From NCBI GenBank assembly GCA_964394665.1, contig CAYMYN010000002.1:303496-367495 (forward strand): a stretch of DNA of 64,000 nucleotides. Direction: 5' to 3'. The notes under the pieces were generated by a model. It saw only the letters and a list, made by a program, of their open reading frames with translations. It searched no databases and was not told where the DNA came from. This document shows, one piece after another, positions 43,907 to 51,395 of the stretch (within the stretch, counting starts at the first letter, position 1; each line of letters begins with the position of its first letter). This DNA comes from CAYMYN01 sp964394665. GTDB lineage: Bacteria; Planctomycetota; UBA1135; GCA-002686595. The translations under genes were made by a program, and so were the position numbers.

Positions 43907-45241
43907 TCAGGGACGCGAGGCCGGCCCGTTGCTCCAGAGCAAGGCGCGCCGGATCGCCGTCGCGCAGGCGTCGATCTCGCGCGGGCCCAGGGCCGGGTCG
44001 ACGCGCAGGCCCAGACCGCTCGCATACACCTCCTCGGCACCCGGGAAGTGTTCGCGCTCGCCGAACAGGGCGTGGCGGGGGAGTGGGCGCAGGGGCAATC
44101 GATGGTCGATGCGTTCGTGGGCCAGGGCCGAGGCGAGCGCATCCCGACGCCTCGAACCGGACCTAGGGTCAATGCGCAGGAGCAGGGTCGAGAGGCACGG
44201 CTCGCTGCCCTGGGGCGCGGCCTGGACGAGAACCTCGGGGAGGCCCTCCAAGCGCTCGACGAGTCGCCGCGCGTTGCGGGCGCGCAGCTCGCGGATGCGC
44301 TCCAGGCGTTCGAGCTGGGCCAGACCGACCGCGGCCTGGAGCGCCCCCAGGCGGTAGTTCCAACCGAGCATCTCGTACTCCGGCTCGTCCGTCGGCGCCC
44401 AGGACTGCGTGTCGAGCGCGGGGCGCCCGAGCGCGCTGCGCTCGGCGAGGCTCATGGCCAGGCGCGCCCGCCGAGCGAGCCCGTCGTCGTCGGTCAGCAC
44501 GAGCCCACCTTCGCCCGTGACCAGGCTCTTGGTCGAGCCGAAGCTGAAGCAACCGATGTCGCCCAGCGTGCCGACGGAGCGGCCGCGGTAGCGCGAGCCG
44601 TGGGCCTGGGCGGCGTCCTCGACGACCAGCAGGCCCCGCTCGCGTGCAAAGGCGTTCACCGCGTCCATGTCGCAGGGCACGCCGCACAGGTGCACGACGA
44701 GGATGGCCCGCGTGCGCGGCGTGAGGGCCCGCTGGAGGGCCGCCGGGTCGATGCAGGCCGTCGCGGGATCGACGTCGACGAAGCGCGGGCGGGCGCCCTG
44801 ATAGAGCGGGGCGAAGGCGGTCGAGACGTAGGTCGACGCCGGCACGAGGACCTCGTCGCCCGGACCGATCCGGGCCGCGATCAAGGCCACGTGCAGCGCC
44901 GCCGTCCCGGAGGACACGGCGATCGCGTGGCGCGCGCCGAAGCTCCGCGCGCAGGCGGCCTCGAAGCGCTGCACGCTGCCGCCGTCGAAGAAGGAGCTGT
45001 TCTGAGCGCGCAGCGCCGCGAGGACCCGGCGGCGATCTGGCCGCGAGAAGGGCTTGGGGCTCGGCAGGGGAACCAGCCGCACCGGCCAACCCCCGGCCTG
45101 CGCCGGGCGCTCGGGGTCGGCCGCGACCGCGCGCGCCCAGTCGTAGACGCGTTGAACGCCGTCGAGGGCTTGGCGGATGCCCGGCGCGTGTTGGTGTCCC
45201 TTGAGCCAACGCGCCCACCTCGTGCGCCGCGCCGCGCTCAT
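43907..45241 (-). CDS. DegT/DnrJ/EryC1-family PLP aminotransferase
   Basis: 444 residues. Aspartate-aminotransferase-fold enzymes of this family transaminate keto-sugars or cyclitols. Visible: AIAVSSGTAALHVALIAARIGPGDEVLVPASTYVST (PLP phosphate site), VVEDAAQAHGSRYRG (Asp binding the PLP nitrogen), and FSFGSTKSLVTGEGGLVLTDD with the Schiff-base Lys near residue 235. The first ~55 residues are an unusual Arg/Trp-containing extension before the standard start of the fold (PLPSPKPFSRPDRRRVL). The ATG overlaps the LRR gene stop by 4 nt (ATGA), making it the third gene of an epimerase-LRR-aminotransferase operon. The sugar product is unknown. Confidence 0.88.
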   Translation of the reverse strand: MSAARRTRWARWLKGHQHAPGIRQALDGVQRVYDWARAVAADPERPAQAGGWPVRLVPLPSPKPFSRPDRRRVLAALRAQNSSFFDGGSVQRFEAACARSFGARHAIAVSSGTAALHVALIAARIGPGDEVLVPASTYVSTAFAPLYQGARPRFVDVDPATACIDPAALQRALTPRTRAILVVHLCGVPCDMDAVNAFARERGLLVVEDAAQAHGSRYRGRSVGTLGDIGCFSFGSTKSLVTGEGGLVLTDDDGLARRARLAMSLAERSALGRPALDTQSWAPTDEPEYEMLGWNYRLGALQAAVGLAQLERLERIRELRARNARRLVERLEGLPEVLVQAAPQGSEPCLSTLLLRIDPRSGSRRRDALASALAHERIDHRLPLRPLPRHALFGEREHFPGAEEVYASGLGLRVDPALGPREIDACATAIRRALLWSNGPASRP

Positions 45242-46539
45242 CGCAGCACCTCCAGTTCCGGCAGCTCGCGTTCGAGCGCGGCGATCGCGCCCGGGTCGAG
45301 CGACAGCCCGGAGACGCCCAGCACCCGCAGCTCGCGCAGGCGCGCCAACGCGCCGAGCCCCGCGTCCGTCACCAACGTTCCGCCGAGGTTGAGGTGCTCC
45401 AGGGAACGCAGGGCGGCGATGGACGCGAGCGCCGCGTCGGTGACCGGGCAGCCGCCCAGGCTGAGGGAGCGCAGGGGCGGCGGCGTCGCCCAGGCGCCGA
45501 AGCCGCTGCCGTCGACGCGGGTCCGGTTGAGGTTGAGGGTCTCCAGTGCCTCCAAGCCGTCCAGGTGGACGAGCCCCGCGTCGCTGACCTCCGTCGCGCG
45601 CAGGTACAGGCGCTCGAGGCGGCGCGCGCGGACCAGGTGGGCGAGCCCCTCGTCGCCGATCCCGGTCTCGCTGAGATCGATGCGCCGCAGGCTGGGCAGC
45701 TCTCCCACGAACTCGAGGCCGGCGTCGCTGACCTGCGTGCGATACAGGCTCAGGGTCTCGAGGGCCGGATGGCCACGCAGCCAACGCAGACCGGCGTCAC
45801 CGGTCCGTGTCCCGCTCAAGGCGAGGAAGCGCAGGTTGCGCATGCCGCCGATGATCTCCAGGCCGGCATCGCGGATCGCGGTGTCGACCACGTGCAGTCG
45901 CTCCAGACGAGGCCAGCGGGCGACGAGCACGAGTCCGGCATGGGTGAGGGCGGTACGGTCGAGGTTGAGCTTGCGCAGCCCGGAGATCCGCAACAGGGGC
46001 TCCAGGGATCCGTCCGAGATCGCTGATCCGCGCAGGCCCAGCTCCTCGAGCCCGGTCAGCTCGGCCAGGCGCTCGATCCCCGCCTCGCTCAGCGCCGTCT
46101 CCTTCCAGTTCAGGCTCCGCAGGTTGGGCAAGGAGCGCAGCACGTCGAGGTCCCCATCTCCGACGGCCGGCCCCTGGACGATCAGCGTCTCGAGCGCCTC
46201 GAGCCCACGCAGCGCCGCGAGCTGCTCGGGAGTCGCCGCAGGCAAGGACAGGCCCGGGACGCCGAGCTCGAGCACCAGCGCGCGCAGCTCGGTGGGTGCG
46301 AGGACTTCGAGCGGCTCCACGTACCAGGGGGCGTCGGCGGGTAGCCGCACGCCGCCGGGCGACGGTGTCCGCCCGAGGGAACGAAACTGGCCCAGGGGAT
46401 CCTCGAGGGCGAAGACCTCGAGCGCGCGGTCGCTGCGCAGCACGTCCCCGCGCTCCTCCTGCGCGCAAGCGGTCGCGAGCGCGAGCGCGAACACCAGACA
46501 GGCCGCGGACCCCGAGCCGAGCGCGCGCTTCGACGTCAT
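45238..46539 (-). CDS. Exported leucine-rich-repeat protein
   Basis: 433 residues. MTSKRALGSGSAACLVFALALATACAQE is a signal peptide, with TAC as a weak lipobox. From about residue 105 there are some 13 LRRs of 23-25 residues with the planctomycete-style pattern LxxLxLxxTxVxDAGLxxLxxL, for example LEELGLRGSAISDGSLEPLLRI, LETLSLYRTQVSDAGLEFVGEL and LEHLNLGGTLVTDAGLGALARL. The first ~100 residues are unique. LRRs bind proteins or glycans. Its start overlaps the epimerase stop and its stop overlaps the aminotransferase start, both ATGA, so it is tightly embedded in an otherwise metabolic operon. Confidence 0.85.
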   Translation of the reverse strand: MTSKRALGSGSAACLVFALALATACAQEERGDVLRSDRALEVFALEDPLGQFRSLGRTPSPGGVRLPADAPWYVEPLEVLAPTELRALVLELGVPGLSLPAATPEQLAALRGLEALETLIVQGPAVGDGDLDVLRSLPNLRSLNWKETALSEAGIERLAELTGLEELGLRGSAISDGSLEPLLRISGLRKLNLDRTALTHAGLVLVARWPRLERLHVVDTAIRDAGLEIIGGMRNLRFLALSGTRTGDAGLRWLRGHPALETLSLYRTQVSDAGLEFVGELPSLRRIDLSETGIGDEGLAHLVRARRLERLYLRATEVSDAGLVHLDGLEALETLNLNRTRVDGSGFGAWATPPPLRSLSLGGCPVTDAALASIAALRSLEHLNLGGTLVTDAGLGALARLRELRVLGVSGLSLDPGAIAALERELPELEVLR

Positions 46540-47528
46540 CGCGGGGAGTGTCCCTCGGGCGGAGAGAGGTCCAGGCTGCGCCGCAGGATCTCCTCCAGGG
46601 GACGCACCGTGTACCCCAACTCGCGCCGGGCCTTGTCGGAGTCGTACCACGAGTACCAGCCGTAGGAACGCCAGATCTCCGGGGTCCAGGGCGGGCGCGT
46701 GAGGCGCAGGCGGTCGAGCCAGGTCAGCCCCCACGCGACGGCGCCCGTCCAGCGCGGGCCCAGGTGCAGCCGCGGAGCAGGAACCTCCTTGAGCCGCGCC
46801 GCCGCCGCGAAGAGCGCTTCCCAGGTGAGGTTGTGGCCGGCCAGGATGTAGCGCTCCCCGACGCGACCGACATCGAGGGCGCGCAGGATGGCGCGCGCCA
46901 CGTCCTCGACGTCGGTGACCGAAGCCCCGCCGGCGGGCGTGAAGCGTTGACGGCCGAGCGCGACCCGCGCGAGCAACGACGAGCTCGATCGTCCGTCGAG
47001 CCGCGGCCCCAGGATCGCGGCAGGGTTCACGACGACCAGCGGCATGCCGCCGTGCGCGGCGGCCAGCGCACGCTGTTCGCCCGCGTGTTTGGTCGTCGCG
47101 TAGTTCACCCGAATAGGTCTCAGGTTCCAGACCGTCGTCTCGTCGAGCACGCTGCCGTCCCGCGTGGCTCCCACGGCGGCGACCGAGGACACGTGCACGA
47201 TGCGCTCGATTCCCATGCGGTGCGCCGCGCGATAGAGCGCGGCCGTGCCCTCGACGTTGACCTTGCGTTGCTCGCCATTCTGACGCGACCAGAAGCCGGT
47301 CCGCGCCGCGCAATGGACCAATGCCTGGGCCCCGCGGCAGGCCGCGGTCAGGCTGCGTTCGTCGAGGAGGTCACCTTCCACGCAGGTGACGTCGGAGCGC
47401 CGCAGGAAATCGGGTACTCGGCCACTCCGCACCAGCGCCCGCGGCCGCTCGCCGGTCGCCAGCAGGGCTCGAACGACGTGGGAACCCAGGAATCCTCCGG
47501 CGCCGGTGACGAGTACGGTCCTGACCAT
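46536..47528 (-). CDS. NAD(P)-dependent epimerase/dehydratase (extended SDR)
   Basis: 330 residues. The N-terminal Rossmann motif is TVLVTGAGGFLGSHVVRALL (TGxxGxxG). Ser in HVSSVAAVG and the catalytic pair YATTK (YxxxK) are intact. The C-terminal part (RWTGAVAWGLTWLDRLRLTR, DSDKARRELGYTVRPLEE) matches dihydroflavonol-reductase/hopanoid-type sugar-epimerase-like SDRs. It reduces or epimerises a sugar or steroid-like substrate; which one is not evident. First gene of the three-gene overlapping operon, divergent by 143 bp from the SPASM radical SAM gene. Confidence 0.88.
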   Translation of the reverse strand: MVRTVLVTGAGGFLGSHVVRALLATGERPRALVRSGRVPDFLRRSDVTCVEGDLLDERSLTAACRGAQALVHCAARTGFWSRQNGEQRKVNVEGTAALYRAAHRMGIERIVHVSSVAAVGATRDGSVLDETTVWNLRPIRVNYATTKHAGEQRALAAAHGGMPLVVVNPAAILGPRLDGRSSSSLLARVALGRQRFTPAGGASVTDVEDVARAILRALDVGRVGERYILAGHNLTWEALFAAAARLKEVPAPRLHLGPRWTGAVAWGLTWLDRLRLTRPPWTPEIWRSYGWYSWYDSDKARRELGYTVRPLEEILRRSLDLSPPEGHSPR

Positions 47529-47671
47529 GGGGGCCGCGCCCCGGAAGGCGCGCTGGGATGGTATCGCGGTCCAGCCGAGAATTCCGGCTGCGGAACCGGA
47601 TCGATTCGCTTAGGCTCGGGTCCGCCCCGGGGGGGGAAGTGAAGGACGGGTGGACTCCCAGGAGGCTGCGC

Positions 47672-48808
47672 ATGTTGAAGGACCTGATCCGGCGAACCAC
47701 GCTCCTGCAGCGCGCCGTCGTGCACACGCGCGCCCGGCGACTCGCCCGGCGCCATCCCGAGGGGCTACCCCCCGAAGTTCCCCGTCGCGTGGTCGTCGAG
47801 CCGACGAACGCCTGCAACCTGGGCTGCGCGTATTGCGGCAACAAGGACATGGTGCGGCCCAAGACCTACCTCGACCTGGGCGTCTTCACGCGCCTGCTCG
47901 ACGAGATGGTCGCCCTGGGCATCCCGCGGCTCACGCTGCACACGGTCGGCGAGCCGACCCTGCACCCGCAGATCGCCCGCATGCTCGAGTTGGCGGCGGA
48001 GCGCGAGCGCTGCGTGACGATCAGCACCAACGGCACCCTGCTGACCGAGGACCTGGCACGCGCGATCGTCCGCGCCGGTCCCGACATCGTGAACATCTCG
48101 GCCGACTCGGCCGACGAGTCCTTGGCGATCACGCGCGACGGACTCGACTATCGCAAGCTGCTCGAGAACGTGCGCAGGCTGCGCCGCATCCGCGACGAGG
48201 AAGGCCCCCGTCGCTCGAGCCCTTGGGGCGAGGTGCGCCTGCCGACCCTCACGATCACGTGCGTCATGACCCCGCTCTTCGACCGTGAGGCCGAGCGCCG
48301 ATTCTTCGCGGCCTACGCGCCCCTCGTGGACGACTCCCTGTTCCATTCGCCGAACAACCACGGCGACTACGTGCCGGACGAGCCCCATCGCCGGCGGCAC
48401 ATCCTCCCGCGGCGCTGGATCGACGCGCTCTACCGCAGCGTGCGCGAGCCTTGCCACTACCCCTGGGACGCGCTGTTCCTGCTCAGCGACGGCACGATGT
48501 CGGTGTGCCGCTTCGACTTCGACGCGCGCATCCGCATCGGGCGGTATCCCGAGAGCTCGATCCCCGAGCTCTGGAACAGCGACGCCATGCGCAGCCTGCG
48601 ACGGGCCCACCTGTCGTTCCGCTACGAGGGCTGGGAGCAGTGCCGCGACTGCACGGCGACCTTCTACGAGAACCGCCACGAGCACCACGCCCTGACCCAG
48701 AAGCTCAAGCGCCGCAACGGCGTCGTGACCACGCGGCCCGCGTGGCTCTCCGCCGATCCCCGTACGACCGCACGGACCCCGGAGTCGTCGAACGGCGCGT
48801 CGGGCTGA
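47672..48808 (+). CDS. Radical SAM/SPASM-domain protein
   Basis: 378 residues from ATG at 47672, with AGGAGG 7 nt upstream. The radical SAM cluster CNLGCAYC is at residues ~48-55 (VVEPTNACNLGCAYCGNKDM), followed by LTLHTVGEPTLHP (GE motif) and TISTNGTLLTEDLA. The C-terminal region MSVCRFDFDARIRIG...EQCRDCTATFYENR carries the Cys residues of a SPASM/twitch-type auxiliary cluster. Related proteins modify peptides, sugars or alcohols. There is no small precursor peptide gene adjacent, which speaks against RiPP maturation; the neighbouring sugar-type genes suggest a glycan or aminosugar pathway. Confidence 0.87.
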   Translation: MLKDLIRRTTLLQRAVVHTRARRLARRHPEGLPPEVPRRVVVEPTNACNLGCAYCGNKDMVRPKTYLDLGVFTRLLDEMVALGIPRLTLHTVGEPTLHPQIARMLELAAERERCVTISTNGTLLTEDLARAIVRAGPDIVNISADSADESLAITRDGLDYRKLLENVRRLRRIRDEEGPRRSSPWGEVRLPTLTITCVMTPLFDREAERRFFAAYAPLVDDSLFHSPNNHGDYVPDEPHRRRHILPRRWIDALYRSVREPCHYPWDALFLLSDGTMSVCRFDFDARIRIGRYPESSIPELWNSDAMRSLRRAHLSFRYEGWEQCRDCTATFYENRHEHHALTQKLKRRNGVVTTRPAWLSADPRTTARTPESSNGASG

Positions 48809-48814
48809 GAACTC

Positions 48815-50368
48815 TCAGCGTCGCACGGCCCAGTCGCGGACCCGCGAGGAGAGGGCGTCGAGCACGATCACGACCGCCAGCACGAGCAGCAGGCACGCGG
48901 CGGCGCCGGGGAAGTTGCGGTAGATCAGCAGCTCGTGGAGCTGCACGCCGATGCCGCCCGCGTCGACCACGCCCAGGATGCTCGCCGAGCGCACGTTGTA
49001 CTCGAGCATGAACAGGCTCGCGGACAGGAAGGCGGGCAGGGCCGCGGGCCAGACCGCGTGCACGAAACGCTGCGGGCCGCTCGCGCCGAGCTCGCGCAGG
49101 GCGTCCTGGATCGGGCGGCCCGTGCCCTCGAAGGCCTCGTAGAAGAACTTCGTCAGGTATCCCAGCGTGTAGCAGACGAGGGCCAGGATGCCCGCGAAGG
49201 GTCCCAGGCCCACGGCGGCCACGAAGAGCATCGCCCACAGGATCGAGGGCACCGTGCGCACCAGGTTGAGCGCCTGGCGCGTCGGCCGGCTCAGCCAGGG
49301 GGGGCTGAGGTTGCGGGCCGCGAGCACGGCCAGCGGCAACGAACCCAGGATCCCGACCGTCGTGGCGAGCAGCGACATCTGCAGCGTCTCGCGCAGACCG
49401 CGCAGGATGTCGGGCCAGGGCAGGTCGGTCAGGGCGGCGCGGGAGCGCGGCACGAAGCTGGCCGCGAACTGCAGCAGGTTGCGTGGGGCGTGGGCGAGCT
49501 GGCGAGCCTCGAGCTCGAGGCCCGCCAGGCTCCAGGCGTAGAGCGCCACGGCCGCGCCGCCGATCAGGGCGAAGCGCCAGGGGCGACCGCCGAGCAGGCG
49601 CGGCTCGAGCGTTCCATCCGGTTCCACGGGGCCGATCTCGGGCGGCGGAGCAGGTCGCGGGGGCCGCTCGAGCCTCGGTGCCGTTTCCGGGTCGGGGGCG
49701 GCGACGCAGTCGGAGCGACACGGCACGAGGACTCCTTCGCGCAGCTCGAGCACGCGGTCCGCGAAGCGCAGCGCGAGCGCGCGCTGGTGCAGCACGCTCA
49801 CCAGGGTCACGCCCTCTTCGCGGCATAGGCGCGTCAGCAGCTCGAGCACGCGCGTGGCGTTGTCCTCGTCGAGCGCGGCCACCGGCTCGTCCGCCAGCAG
49901 GATCGTGGGCCCCAGCATCAGGGCGCGCGCGATCGCGACGCGCTGTTGCTCGCCCCCCGAGAGGCTGCGCACGGGTAGACGCTCCTTGCCGGCGAGCCCG
50001 ACGCGGGCGAGCCAGGCGCGTGCCCGCTGTCGCTCCTCGCGCGAAAAACCCAGCGCGCCCGCGACGAGGTGCGTACGCGCAAGTGCCCCGTGCAGCACGT
50101 TGGCGAGGGCGCTGCTCTGCAGCACGAGGCGTAGGTCCTGGTGCACGCTCGCCACGCGGCCGGCGCGCACGACCTCGCCCCGTCCACCGCTCTGCGTGCC
50201 CGCGAGGCAACGCAGGAGCGTCGTCTTGCCCGCGCCCGAGGCGCCCACCAGGGCGACGTGTTCGCCCCGCGAGGCCTCGAAGGCGAGCCCCCGCAGGAGG
50301 GCCGGCCCGTCGCCGTAGGCGACCTCGAGGTCGCGCACCGTGAGGGTGCGGGGGTTCTGGGCCAGCAC
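48815..50368 (-). CDS. Fused ABC transporter ATPase-permease (PhnC-PhnE-like)
   Basis: 517 residues joining two normally separate subunits. Residues 1-215 are a PhnC-type ATPase: Walker A VGASGAGKTTLLR, signature LSGGEQQRVAIARAL, Walker B ILLADEPVAALDE, followed by an H-loop VSVLHQ. After a Pro-rich linker (~215-250), residues ~255-517 are a PhnE-type permease with six hydrophobic segments and the EAA-loop region DALRELGASGPQRFVHAVWPAALP. It follows the PhnD-like lipoprotein gene by 12 nt. Family members import phosphonate, phosphite or related anions; the Fur-type box upstream of the operon raises the possibility of a metal-linked substrate. Confidence 0.88.
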   Translation of the reverse strand: MLAQNPRTLTVRDLEVAYGDGPALLRGLAFEASRGEHVALVGASGAGKTTLLRCLAGTQSGGRGEVVRAGRVASVHQDLRLVLQSSALANVLHGALARTHLVAGALGFSREERQRARAWLARVGLAGKERLPVRSLSGGEQQRVAIARALMLGPTILLADEPVAALDEDNATRVLELLTRLCREEGVTLVSVLHQRALALRFADRVLELREGVLVPCRSDCVAAPDPETAPRLERPPRPAPPPEIGPVEPDGTLEPRLLGGRPWRFALIGGAAVALYAWSLAGLELEARQLAHAPRNLLQFAASFVPRSRAALTDLPWPDILRGLRETLQMSLLATTVGILGSLPLAVLAARNLSPPWLSRPTRQALNLVRTVPSILWAMLFVAAVGLGPFAGILALVCYTLGYLTKFFYEAFEGTGRPIQDALRELGASGPQRFVHAVWPAALPAFLSASLFMLEYNVRSASILGVVDAGGIGVQLHELLIYRNFPGAAACLLLVLAVVIVLDALSSRVRDWAVRR

Positions 50369-50380
50369 GGGTGGGTGGGC

Positions 50381-51292
50381 TCAGAGCGACTCGAGGGACA
50401 CGCCCAAGCGTTCGACCGCGACGCGCGCGGCGCGCACGTGCTGCTCGGGGTCGACCTCGGCGAAGACCGAGGCGCCGTAGACCCGCGCGAGGAGCTCGGG
50501 ATCTTCTTGCGAGATCTCGAGCAGGGCGCGGCGGATGCGCGCCGCGAGCTCCGGGTCGAGCCCGCCGCGCACGCACACCAGGTGCGTCGGCACGTCGGGC
50601 GTGCGCGCGAGGATGCGCAGCGCCGCGCGCCGCTCGGCGGGCAGGTACAGGTCGGCGCGCTCGCCCTCGACGGTGTAGTGGCTGACGCAGGCGACGTCCG
50701 CGCGGTCCTCCAACACCTCCTCGAGCGCCGCGCTGTAGCTGCCGCCGAAGGTCGCGGAGCGGAACTTCGTGCGCACGTCCTGGCCGGGCTCCAGGAGACC
50801 CTCGTCGACGAGGCGCGAGTAGGGCATCACGTAGCCCGAGGTGCTCGTGCGGCTGGTGAAGCAGATGCGCAGGTCGTCGGCGCGGGCGACCAGGTCCTCG
50901 AGCGAGCGCAGGGGGCTGTCCACGGGCACGACGAAGACCGAGTCGTAGCTCGTGCGCAACTCGCCGCTGGCATCGCGGCGCCGCTCGGCGAGCAACAGGC
51001 TCGCGCCGCCGTCGCGTTGAGCGAGCAGGAACGGGATCGCGCTCAACCAAGCGACGTCCGCCTGTTTGGAGACCAGGGCCTGCACGCTGGCCTGGTAGTC
51101 GAGCGGCACCTGCACGCGCACGCCACGGCCGAGCTTGGCCTCGAGTCGCCGCGCGACCTCGGCCGCCTGCTGGCGGATGGCGTCGGGCTCCTTCTGGCGC
51201 TGGAACACGAACACGAGCTCGCCCGAGTCGGCGCGGCTCTCGGCGGAACACGCGGCGAGGAGACCCAGGAGGCAGACGAGGAGCAGGCGCAT
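50381..51292 (-). CDS. PhnD-like periplasmic substrate-binding lipoprotein
   Basis: 303 residues. MRLLLVCLLGLLAACSAES is a lipoprotein signal (LAAC lipobox). The mature part is a type II periplasmic-binding fold of the PhnD/phosphite-binding group: VFVFQRQKEPDAIRQQ, SKQADVAWLSAIPFLLAQ, SYDSVFVVPVDSPLRSLEDL, FTSRTSTSGYVMPY and SATFGGSYSAALEEVLEDRADVACVSH. The ligand cannot be read from sequence. It is the first gene of a two-gene importer operon with the fused ATPase-permease. A 15-bp Fur-type palindrome is centred about 57 bp before the start codon. Confidence 0.87.
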   Translation of the reverse strand: MRLLLVCLLGLLAACSAESRADSGELVFVFQRQKEPDAIRQQAAEVARRLEAKLGRGVRVQVPLDYQASVQALVSKQADVAWLSAIPFLLAQRDGGASLLLAERRRDASGELRTSYDSVFVVPVDSPLRSLEDLVARADDLRICFTSRTSTSGYVMPYSRLVDEGLLEPGQDVRTKFRSATFGGSYSAALEEVLEDRADVACVSHYTVEGERADLYLPAERRAALRILARTPDVPTHLVCVRGGLDPELAARIRRALLEISQEDPELLARVYGASVFAEVDPEQHVRAARVAVERLGVSLESL

Positions 51293-51341
51293 GGGGAGGG
51301 GCGGGGGGTGTGGAGCGGGCGGCTGGGCCGCCCATCTTAGT

Positions 51342-51356
51342 TGAGACTCAATCTCA
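51342..51356. promoter_or_regulatory. Fur-family-type operator upstream of the PhnD-like importer
   Basis: TGAGACTCAATCTCA is a 7-1-7 inverted repeat with 6 of 7 pairs matched, of the TGAxAxT-n-AxTxTCA form bound by Fur, Zur or PerR family repressors. It is a conspicuous AT-richer island in GC-rich DNA, 49 bp upstream of the start at 51292. A TAAGAT hexamer immediately downstream on the minus strand could be the -10, so binding here would block the promoter. Confidence 0.5.
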
Positions 51357-51395
51357 GCAGCAAGCCCCCGACCCGCGCCTGACCCGGGCGCTGCT

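Noticed and set aside
47558..48808. RiPP cluster around the SPASM radical SAM protein
   Set aside because: No short precursor-like open frame with a leader/core pattern was seen on either side; neighbours are sugar-type enzymes and a transporter.
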